Below, piece by piece: positions 26,049 to 36,500 of a stretch of 64,000 nucleotides of DNA. Made by a program: the position numbers and the translations under genes. Numbering within the stretch: position 1 is the stretch's first letter; each line of letters begins with the position of its first letter. The notes beneath the pieces were generated by a model. It made no database searches and was not told the origin of the DNA. It worked only from the letters and a program-made list of their open reading frames with translations. The DNA is from Owenia fusiformis. Taxonomy: Eukaryota > Annelida > Polychaeta > Sabellida > Oweniidae. Location: positions 18,193,759 through 18,257,758 of the forward strand of contig CAIIXF020000009.1 of NCBI GenBank assembly GCA_903813345.2, given 5' to 3'.

Positions 26049-27074
26049 AGATGCAAGTAGGAATAATCTTGATTGATGTCATTAAATAACCAAAATTCAA
26101 AGTGATGTCATATTTGAAATCTCTGTACATGTAAATATACATCTGGTAATATGGTTTCGAAAATTATCAACTTCGAAAACTTCTTCTAGACAATTAATTC
26201 TCTTATTTTCAATGAAAACATGCGGATTTTAGATTGAAAAACCACAAATTCTCCTGCATCAAAAATGGTTGTTTCATTCAGTGCAACAAGGCGGGAAATA
26301 ATCGGAAATTTTAATTCCTACCTAAATATGGCAATTTGCTACTTGTTTTTGTAGAAGGTAGCAAATCCTTGCTACTTGTTAAAAAGTTAAGGTCAGTTCT
26401 AGTGTTGTCGCGATTAATCGATACATCGCGATATACATCGCCAAAGCTGATTCTGGCGATGCATCGATGTCTGAAACAAAACATCGATGTTTTTAAAAAA
26501 AATTAATTTGCTAAAAATCACCCTTTCTTATCTTATTTTGACGCAAATCGCTTACCTTTCTCATGTCTTATTTCATTTTCCAATGTTTTCTGATACTCTT
26601 TCGCTTTAAAACTGTTTTAGCTAGTCGAAATGAACCATTAATCTAAAAAAATTACTTTACTTTCATTTCACCCTTACTAGAAGTCCCCGGATGTACCGGA
26701 TGTTCGGTATTTTAGTGCATTAGCGTTCGGTATTTCAGTGCACTTTTCTCAGACTTTTTCTCGATGTACATCGCGATGTGCATCGATGTTTACTACTGAA
26801 AATTGCCGATGCATCGATGTACGATTATGGCACATCGCGACAACACTAGTCAGTTCCTCAGTGAAATATCTTTTCTTTTATTGGACAGATAATATTTTCT
26901 TTTGCTGGACACATTTTTATTTGCTAACTATAAGATACATAACCATGATATGAAAATTGAACGACTAAAACTGATGAATATTTAAGTTAAAGGGAACTTT
27001 CTACTATACCCACCATGCTATCTGGCCAAAATGAGCTACCTAATGGTGAAACTTGTAACTACCTACTCGCATAT
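26049..27074. mobile_element. MITE family X, copy 2, interrupted
   Basis: Starts AGATGCAAGTA and ends CTACTCGCAT, matching the ends of copy 1 (6582-7005). Shared blocks flank foreign sequence: the left blocks lie before about 26230 and the right blocks after 26865. The interruption includes the hAT-like element 26400-26848, so copy 2 predates that insertion. Confidence 0.6.
26400..26848. mobile_element. hAT-like non-autonomous element, 449 bp, with 8 bp target duplication
   Basis: Ends TAGTGTTGTCGCGAT (26400) and ATCGCGACAACACTA-type (26848), flanked by identical 8 bp gtcagttc (26392-26399 and 26849-26856). Subterminal regions are packed with CATCGATG and CATCGCGAT motifs on both sides, as commonly seen for transposase binding sites. 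No transposase frame. It sits inside MITE X copy 2. Confidence 0.85.
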
Positions 27075-27524
27075 GCTTATTGTATGTCATGTTTACCTTT
27101 GTTTCTAGATCTTAGCTAAATTATTCTAGCAATTCACAAGATTATCATATCTAAATAAAGAGGATATAAAGAAAATTAGAAAAAATGTATATAATTTTAG
27201 AGTAAAATGTGTCATAACAAGGTATTTAGTTCAAGTTCAAAAATGACATATACAATAGAATAACATAATTTTACTGGATAATTTAGAAAAATTAACCTTA
27301 ATTTGGGAGTGGACTGAAATTGGTAAAAATACCTAGAAGTCAGATACCTTCTTTACTCAAGATTGCATAAAGAAGTTGAATAAATAATAATCAGTAATAA
27401 TAATAGTCAGGTGTCATGACATACATGTGAACCAGTCCCATAGCCAGGATTTACCGGGGGAGGAGGCAGCATTTGCCAAAGGGAAGCTTTGAACATCATC
27501 ACTCTTGCAACTTGTAACCATAGA

Positions 27525-27617
27525 CCCCGGGAACATGTATAAAAAAATCGAGACGACATCTGTATTACTTCTTACTTCTACAGATGTCGACCCGATTTTT
27601 TATACATGTTCCCAGGG
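27525..27617. repeat. 93 bp near-perfect hairpin
   Basis: Left arm GGGAACATGTATAAAAAAATCG and ACATCTGTA pair with TACAGATGT and CGATTTTTTATACATGTTCCC-type sequence on the right, leaving an ~11 base loop (TTACTTCTTAC). It directly abuts the 27620 element. It may be a tiny foldback MITE or, if transcribed, a long hairpin RNA. Confidence 0.75.
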
Positions 27618-27619
27618 CC

Positions 27620-28448
27620 TACTACTTTTTGCAAGGCCTGACTTCGTCGCTAACATGCTAAATATAAGAGTTAGCTGACGTTTGGGAGTCTGACTTACCT
27701 TCTAAAGGTTAGAACCCGAATCTTAATGAAACCATATCACCTTTGTTGCGTCGATGATGATGCATAAACATAGCATTTGATAGAAATTAGTGTAAATGCT
27801 TTTCCGACTTTTTCATTTTTCATCAATGTTGACTTTCGGGAAGGCGTTGTAGTTATCACGAAATAACGCATTGACCCTTGAACTTTACTTTGTTGACGTG
27901 TCAACCAAGCATGTCTGGTGTGAAAATTAAAAGAATATTAAGCAATGTTCTACATCCGCCAAGCTAAGTGAAGTAGCCAATATAAAATTACCAATTTCGA
28001 GTGAAGTACGCAACGAACGAAACTGCGTGATCTACAGTCCCACTATTTGTCTGAACGAAATGCTACGTAGAAATATGAGCCGTCTGCTGTATTAGTCGAT
28101 TAATAGAGTAAGACCTGTTGGTGATGCTTTATAATTTAGACCAAAACATTGAAGAACATACGAACCTGTAAATCGTGAAAACAACGAACAAATATTCGGT
28201 TTTCATATATGTTCGGTAATTTTTCGTATTGAAACTTCCGGAACTTACAAGGAAATCATTCATTTTCTCGGTCCATGATTTACCTCTTGGATGTTGTGGC
28301 AAATGCTCCATGGTTGACGGAACAAAGGTGATATGGTTTCATTAAGATTCGGGTTCTAACCTTTAGAAGGTAAGTCAGACTCCCAAACGTCAGCTAACTC
28401 TTATATTTAGCATGTTAGCGACGAAGTCAGGCCTTGCAAAAAGTAGTA
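27620..28448. mobile_element. 829 bp element with perfect 128 bp terminal inverted repeats
   Basis: 27620-27747 is, base for base by eye, the reverse complement of 28321-28448. Ends read TACTACTTTTTGCAAGG. The outermost TA on each side could be a TA target duplication. The 573 bp interior is unique in the window and has a - strand ATG in good context at 28311 (ACCATGG) opening a 60-codon frame with no known motif. Identical long arms imply a very recent insertion or arm homogenisation. Confidence 0.8.
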
Positions 28449-28516
28449 TGAGTGTAAGCTTTGTAAAGTGTAGTCTAATATCCATAGGTCAATAACATGT
28501 TGCATATATCAAAGTA

Positions 28517-28753
28517 CAGTTGGGGACATAAATAAATGACAGGTGGATTTGCTGAAGTGAGGATTTCCCATGTTAAAAATAAGAGAATTTACAAGAGGCC
28601 ATACATCAGTGGATGAGATTATACAAAATGTAAAATATACAAATTTTAAGGGTTATATATCTAGACAATATTGGAAATTATGGGCTTTCAGACCACCATA
28701 ATTAGGAAATGGTGATCGAAAATCGACCTGTCATTTATTTTTGTCCCCAACTG
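28517..28753. mobile_element. TA-flanked MITE, 237 bp, ~30 bp inverted ends
   Basis: Left end CAGTTGGGGACATAAATAAA and right end matching TTTATTTTTGTCCCCAACTG, with TA on both sides (28515-28516, 28754-28755). Fits a Tc1/mariner-type non-autonomous element. No coding frame. Confidence 0.8.
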
Positions 28754-31340
28754 TATATCCAATGTCTGAATTCAATGTTTGAATCTAATAGATGTAGATT
28801 GTCTATATGTATGCCTGTCACTTTAAGTAAGATTCTAGATCATTTAGGCTGCCACTGCAGAAATAGATGAGACGATTCACGAAATAAAAACTTCGAAAAA
28901 ATTTCAGATTTTTGATTCAGAGTCAAGGAGTGCAGACAACAATTGCTCAAAAAGTTTCAAATATGAGTGTTCTTCGTCATTCAATTTCAGTTCTGTACTC
29001 ACCTCAAATATATCTGTGTTATATATCCTATGAGCGTCAAAATCTTGAAATTAATCAGGAGATTTGCATGAAACTCGTCTTTGTGTTTTCTTCAGCCAAG
29101 GACAGCTACGAATTTGTCCAATAGAAATAGATCTTTCAAACCATCTTAAAACTGTTCCGAAGGCTATGATTGGTCAAATTATAACTCTCGCGGTATGACA
29201 TTTTGCGAGAATATGGAAAAACAAGGAAGAAACGCCTCCAATCTTCTACTATAACTTGTTTTGTCAGCTTATTTAGACTTAAACAACATTATTTAAGTCA
29301 CTCAAATATAGAAAAGTAAGTATCTTAATCAGGGATGAGCAAAATATGATATTCTTTTCAAGAAAATGTTAAAAACAAGGTCAGGAAGAAAAATATTTGA
29401 ATGAAATAAATATCAATCAAATATCAACATCACATGAATCAAATGACTCACTGAGTTTTATGTAAACATAGTTCTAATGAATAATATAACTTTCGACGGT
29501 TGAAACGGTACTTAAGGTTATTCATATATTCTCTATCTAGGATGAAGGAGGGTAATGTCATTGGGGATAATCAGAGATCATCGTTCGACAATCGCGAATT
29601 TTCGAAAGAGGTGGCGAAAAATATGTAAAGGTATTTCGCAGTTATGGGGAATTCACTTTTTTCCGATTTACTCACCAAACAACTTCATAAATGTTGAATT
29701 TGAACGACTTTTCAGAAGAAAACTTTTTCGGAAAAGTAGATTTCTGGTCACTCATGACGCAACATATATTAATTTTACACACTATGCTATTTCACAGTAG
29801 AACTCTATCAGTATTGTGGCGTGTCATCATGTATCTGTATATTCACTCCGGGGTAGTTGTGTCCATAAAAAATGCCTAACAATCTTAAACGCAAATTCTG
29901 TGAGTATTTAATTCCATTTTTTAAAAGGAAAACAGTCATTAGAAGTGTTTAATTTTTTTCGGTCAAAATGGCTAATTCATATTTTGGTTGGCTAAAAAGT
30001 TTTTTGAAGAATTAGCCACAATGGCTTAGTATTACAAGTATTTTCAACTATCGTGATCTCTGGGATAATGTTGACACCAAAAGTGTAATATAACATCATA
30101 AAATAGCAGAAGAAATCACATGTAACGTTCAAAGGCCATTCCATTCAGAATGGTTAGAGATATGTAAATATGCTCACTATTTTATTGCATTATTTAGGAG
30201 CATTGTCGAGAAAAACACTGTTTTGAAATCTGAGACTGTCTGACTGAAATAAATTCAGGCACTCAAACTCGTTTTTTTATTCATGTTTCTGGGCCTATGT
30301 ACCCTATTTCACTGGTAATACACCATTTAATTTGAGCATTTTAGCCATTTAATTGAGTTCCCTCTTCAAAAGAGGAGATGCAAAAATCTTTCCTTATAAG
30401 GTCAAAACATTTCCGATGATGCAGTTCGCGGAGGAACAAATTTATACTTCCTTGTTTTCCCCCACATGTTTAATATGGGGATTTTCACACCTATTTTTCA
30501 AACGATAAATTCGTTCATATTCCCGTACAAGAGCACAGAAAAAATTATCAGAAACGATTGATCTCTTATTAATCTTAATAAAACAGATATTTTTTCAGTA
30601 TATTCATTCATAGCGTGGTGAAAACTATGATTGAAAAGTGAGAAAATATTCCGGAAGAGAAGGTCACATTACCACACTACAAACTGCAACATCGATGCAA
30701 CAACTGAATAAAAGTACTCATCTTAAGATTACATTATAGAGTTATGTTGAAAACCCACAAACAACTGAGCAGTTGACCAAAGAAGACGCATCGTTATCAT
30801 TTTATTGTTATTATCTTTTATTGATTAAACTTGGTATACTGACTATAAAAACAATGACAAAGAAGAATACTTCCGATGGTGTCATTGTTTTATTTAGCGT
30901 GCAGGTATAAAAACAAATTTGCGTAATTAGTTTGATTTAGAACTTTCGGTCACGCAATAGCTACGCGAAATGCATAATGGGAAAATATTGACCAATCAAA
31001 TTTAGTCCCTTTTGAGTACATGTTTGCTCCACAATTGCGAATGTTCAGATTCAAAGAGCGAACCGTGAAATGAACAATTATCCCAGCTCCTAGGGGGTAG
31101 GGTTACAAGGGCTTGAAGTTAAACTAGGTAAAATATTTGATATGCATAAAAAAGCAATTTTTACTGTCAAATCCTGAGTGAACTGGAACATAGGCCGAGT
31201 CTGAGAGGCAGAAAAAAAGAATTTCAGCCATGTTAATCTTATTGAAAATAACATGAAAGAGAAGCATCCAAATATAAGAGGCCACACACTTTGATATAGG
31301 TCAATGACTTATGCCTAGTTTTGGGGAAATAAGTTTGGAC
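28754..31340. other. no supported gene
   Basis: The frames at 28912-29124 and 29555-29800 (+) and 31090-31287 (-) show no recognisable domain. The stretch may hold the promoter and a non-coding first exon of the VAMP7-like gene downstream, but I cannot locate them. Confidence 0.4.
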
Positions 31341-32021
31341 TAGGGGTGGGACGGATAACCGAAATACCGAAAAACCGCGGTTCATAGCCTTCGGATCGGT
31401 TTTCGGATCACGGCCCTACTTTCGGATCAGCTTTTCGGATCGTTTTCGGATTAATATTTCATTGGTCAAGTATCAATAAAACAGTTAAAAACACTGTTTT
31501 ACAGCAACATTTTTGATATTCCTAGTCCCTACCTTGTCTGTCTTGTCTGTTGCTAGCTCACTCGTTTACTAGATTCGTTTCGTATCTGCGTATTCGTATC
31601 CCTGGTAATCAATCATGTGGTCCCTGGTACTATAATCTTTACTCGTGTATTCTAAATAATATGTATTGTTTCATGAAATACTATAACATAAAATTCCATC
31701 TATAAAATATTGTTATAACGTGGCATAATTGATACAAAGATTTGCGCAAATCTATATTTGCGCAGGTTCGATATAGGGTATTATTTTGTGCGCACCCACA
31801 ATACATTCAAATATGGCGTCTGGATCTCAAATTCCCGTTTTCCCAAAAGAAATGAAGATTAAGAAAGTGACAGTCAGCAGTGAAGTCAGATACAAAGCGG
31901 CTAATCATGTCAATCAATACAAATCCTTAAAATGAATGAACCGAACCGAAAAAACCGAACCGACGGCTGATGATCCGAAAAACCGAACCGAACCGAACCG
32001 AAACGAACCGTCCCATCCCTA
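31341..32021. mobile_element. hAT-like element, 681 bp, with 8 bp target duplication
   Basis: Ends TAGGGGTGGGACGG (31341) and CCGTCCCATCCCTA (32021), flanked by identical gtttggac (31333-31340 and 32022-32029). Subterminal CCGAA / TTCGG repeats mark both sides (AACCGAACCGAACCG on the right, TTCGGATCGGTTTTCGGATC on the left). The length and lack of a transposase make it non-autonomous. A short ATG frame lies inside (31813-31935). Confidence 0.85.
31813..31935 (+). CDS. 40-codon frame inside the hAT-like element
   Basis: ATG in an AATATGG context opens a 40-residue frame beginning MASGSQIPVFPKEMK and ending in TGA. It is basic, and resembles the start of a host or transposase gene rather than random AT-rich sequence, but I recognise no domain. 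It could be a leftover of the parent element's transposase N-terminus or a captured first exon. No splice donor is obvious. Confidence 0.25.
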   Translation: MASGSQIPVFPKEMKIKKVTVSSEVRYKAANHVNQYKSLK

Positions 32022-32029
32022 GTTTGGAC

Positions 32030-33387
32030 CCACCTTAAACTCCATTTGCACCCGCTTGAAAATAAAAATTATCATCAGAAATAGGCATATTTGGACCAGA
32101 ACTGAAAATGATAAGAATTGTACATAAGCATATATGAGAAAAATCCTTGGGAGAACACTCACCAGTCAGGGTGAATGTCAAGGCTATCACGTTGCCCAAA
32201 GTCACTGTATTCCGGTTAGATTGTGATTAATAATATATGTCCATGTATGCTCAATGTCATACTAGCAATATACAGGACAAGCTAACATTATGACCTAGCA
32301 TCTGTCAATTTGTATTTACATCAGACAAGATGAATACTATCATTGATAAGTTTTGAAGCTTACAAATCAATACTATTTTTTCATAAAATTATATGAAATA
32401 TAAGATGTTCTGTCTGTTTTATTTCAACCAAAATCAATAAAAATAGCAGACACGTAATTCCACTATAGAATGAGGTATTAATTACTTGTTTGATATGCAA
32501 TATGAATTTGCTTTTATTAGTTTTAAGACAGAACACTGTGGATCTCCAAAATACAGATTTGATTTTTTATAAACAACTCCAGAATCAAATATGCAGAATT
32601 GACTATGGCATCAGCGGTGGTATGCTATTACATGTATAACTAAATATTTCATTACAAAGATGCAGCTCTATACTTTTAAAAATCATCATTCCTTTCTCTA
32701 TTAATTTTGGTCAGCATTAGTGAAAAAATGTTAAAGAATGTTGTAGCCTTATTATTCAGCAGGTCAGTAGGTAGTGTGAGAGTACGATACAAAATGTTGC
32801 GAGTGGCTCTAAATTTATAAATTTGCAATTAAATGTACAGCATATAATGTATTTAGGAAGTTATTATCCAAGTAAAGATTGCATTAGATCTTCTGAATTA
32901 TATTACAGACAAAAATACTATTTAATGAGGGAAAATCTTATATATTTATATCCTCCAGCTCCTCCAAATCTATAAAAACTTTGCTTTAACTGAACTTTCA
33001 TACTGAACTGGGAGTGCTAAAATAATTGTCAGAGAACAATGAAAAATCTCATCAATTTGATTTTTCTAATTTCAAGTTATTTGGTGTTTTTGACAACTGA
33101 CGTTTTCACATGACCCCCTATATACTAAACTAATACTAGATATGCTTAATCTAAGTCTTATAAACCTATTATTAAGTCAGTATCTTGAAGCAATCTTGAT
33201 GGTAGAGTTCTCAGTTCTCTCAGGATGTACAACTACTATCTGTCCTATTCTTCCATTACTTTCGATGAGGAAGAACACAGTCTACTGTGAGTTTTAAAAA
33301 ACAAGAAACCTGAACTGAGAGACATGAGCATGGCACAATCTGATTCTGAAGTCAGACACAAGTTTAAGAATGTGTGTTTACTTTTAG
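32030..33387. other. no gene seen; presumed 5' region or intron of VAMP7-like gene
   Basis: AT-rich. A phrase near 32045-32085 (CACCCGCTTGAAAAT) resembles one at 36995-37010 (CACCCACTTGAAAAT), suggesting pieces of another dispersed repeat. No exon supported. Confidence 0.4.
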
Positions 33388-33568
33388 AACCTCTGAAGCC
33401 AGTCATCAACAATCACAAGATGACGATCGTCTACAGTTGTATCGCAAGGGGAGCAGTCATTCTGTGTAGCCACCAGATAGGATCAGGGAGTTTTGAATCT
33501 GTTGCAAGTGATATGTTGAGAAACATTCCTACAAGGTCTGATACAAAGACAACATACACTTCAGACAA
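33388..33568 (+). CDS. VAMP7: VAMP7-like exon 1 (5' UTR end plus first 49 codons)
   Basis: Acceptor TTTACTTTTAG ends at 33387; 32 bases of leader precede ATG at 33420. The exon ends at donor GTAAGT (33569) with two bases of a split codon. It encodes the first strands of the longin domain. Confidence 0.8.
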
Positions 33569-36500
33569 GTAAGTTATGCACCATATTCAAATCTGTATAT
33601 GGTAAAACCTGTATGAATGAACACCTTGAGGACAGTTAAGGGACTCACGTCGGTGACGTAAGCATTAATTAGACCATATTGCGACTTCAGACCCAGCTCT
33701 GAAGAGAAAATCAACTTGCATTTAAATATTTCAGATATACGTAGAATAGCAGTTGAAAACAAAACTTGAGTCGATATGATTATCAACAATTGAACCAGGA
33801 GTTGACAAAAATGGATCTTTTCATGTCTTTTTTTCTTACAAAATAAATTTCATGAACCCAGACAATTCTGTAGGTGAACATAGGTTTCATAGGTTTTACC
33901 ATATCTGAGACTTTATGTTGTATATATCATAAGAGAAAGCATTTGTATAGCTGTTGTCCTCAGTTTTATTTTAATCATGATTCATTGGAAAGATGAATGA
34001 TGTATTACTTATGTGTACAGGGTGGTCAAAAAAATGGGACACTCGCATTTCAAAAATAAATATTGATTTTCTCGATGAAAACATGTCATATTATATACCA
34101 ATGGATAGGGAATTACTCATCTTTAATTTGGTATAAAGTTCAAATTTATTATAATGTCTATCAACCAGCATCCATAATATAAATGATGTCATTTTTTTTA
34201 TTTCAAAACGGGTTTTCCAAAACTTGCAAAAACCAAGTTTTATTGCCAACTTTAGTTATATAAACTGACATTCAATATGTCAACCATTTTGATCAATTGT
34301 AGCCATCAATTTTGGCCTAAACTGGTCAATAGCATTTGACATATTGAAGGTCTGTTTATGTAAATAAAGTTGACAATAAAACTTATAGATTATAGATGTG
34401 TAAATTCCCTATCCATTGGTACATAATATGTCACGTTTTCATCAAGATAAAGAAAATCAATATTTATTTTTGAAATACGAGTGTCCCATTTTTTTGGACC
34501 ACCCTGTATATTATATACTATTAAGTTCAATCAACTTTGTTAGTTCTTATAATTGCATTAAGAAACAGTAGTTTTCCAATGGATAATGTATTTTGAGTAA
34601 GTAATATCTCAAGTTAGTTACATAATCGGAGTCATGGACATAGCCAGGGGGTGTGATGGGGGTACAATCATACACCCCCACAAAAAAGGAAAAAGATTCA
34701 GTGTTTCAGGAAAGATACCATATAGTATCTAAAACTATCTATCTTCCCCAAGGATATATTTTATCAAATTGTCTCATTTATATGATATCATTCATTGATT
34801 GTTTTGATAGTAGTAGATGATTAGGGACCAGGTCAATATTTCTGTATATACACCCAAAAATCATACCAAACAACATAATCATGCCTAAAAACACAATCAT
34901 GCCCAAAACATAATCATGTTTTGGAGGGGGTAATAGCCTATTGCATTTTTATGTCAATTGATCTGATTTATTGCATTTTAGGGGGTAAGAGGGCCAGTGA
35001 GCTCAATTTGAAATACAGTTACTCATGTTTTGTGACAACATCAAAATATTAACCTGATACCTGATATTGTGTTTTAATAGTTTTATATTTTCAAATAGTG
35101 CATGCTTGTTTATAGCTATCTGTTCCACTGCATCATAGAGAATGGACTCATATACATGTGTGCTGCTGACCCAAATTTTGGCAAGAGGCAGCCATATGGT
35201 TACTTGACAGAGGTAAGTCCTGAACAAAGGCTTCAACTGTGAGGGGGATACGTAGAGTAACATTAGGCCTAAATCATCTATCAATCTCACTTTCAATAGT
35301 AATATGATGGTGTGGAAGTTAAAGTTAAGGGAGGAGGGGAGTGCTTTATCAGAGATAACTATTAACACATTTTTGTTTATTTCATGGGGAGTAAGCCACC
35401 CCTCCATCTTATATGCTCTATATTTAATATGGAGAATATTAGAGGGGGTGACTTACTCCCCTGGTATATTAATCATTTTGATTTTCAAACTGTGTGGATA
35501 TTATGCCCATTAGGGTGTCTTTGATCCTAAATATGTATTTCTCATTCTCTTTACTTGAAATTAATAAATGAAATGCAATACTTCACAAGTTCTATTTATT
35601 TAAGTCCAGGGGTACAGCCCTTCACCTTCTTAAATGCTACATTCATCAGAAGACAATCATTGCCTTACATCAGAGTCATATTGCGCAGTTAAGAACAGTG
35701 CTATAAAGAGTTTATGACAACATCGACTTTTATTCGCAATATCGTATTATTGAAGATCAAGTAATTAATGCTTGTGTTTTATCAAATACAAAGTCCACAA
35801 ATTGCTTTGATATATTACTGTGGTAGTGGCTTTCATCATAGGCTTTAGTTCAAACTAAATCTAATTTTTTTATTCTCTAAAAGATTATACATATGCTTGT
35901 GGTGTAACCTCTTCAAATTTGATTTCACAAAGTTCCATCCATACTCTTAGAAGAACAGAAAGTCCTTTTTATCTAGGTAGCCAATCAGATCAGCTCAGTC
36001 AAAAGTGAGCTATCCAATCAGAATTGCAGTGAATATAAGGCTTTATTGAAATCTTTTGAAAGGCCATGACATCTAAGCTTGTTGTCATTAAGATCTTACC
36101 ATCATTAAAACTGTAAAGTTATCTGTCCTGGACAGAGCGTAATAAAAAGAAGTTATTCACCAGGAGGGATTTGATATGAGGAATATCACAAGGATATTCC
36201 CCATATCATCCCGACAGGTGAATAACAACCTTATACCATGGTCAAAAGCAATATCTAACTAAAATCCTGTGTTGAATGAGAGAATTTTGAAGTAAAAATT
36301 TTTGAAATGTGAAATTTTTTGAAAAAATAAATTTTTTTAAAAATATGAAAATTTTTGAAAAAAATGAAATCAAATTTTTTCTGAGAATTTATTTTTACAC
36401 ATAATTTATTTTGAATTTGCTGTATTTATTTTGAATTTGTTGCCATATTCATTTGTCAAACCTTTTTCCTGCCTTTTTATAATTCCTTTTTTTAGTTCAT

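Noticed and set aside
29555-29800. 81-codon + frame rich in Arg and Phe
   Set aside because: No domain, no splice partners and no start context; left out as a gene.
33324-33419. 32-codon in-frame N-terminal extension of the VAMP7-like protein (start at 33324)
   Set aside because: Longin domains start at or very near the initiator Met, the downstream ATG at 33420 begins exactly there, and a good acceptor ends at 33387 inside the extension.
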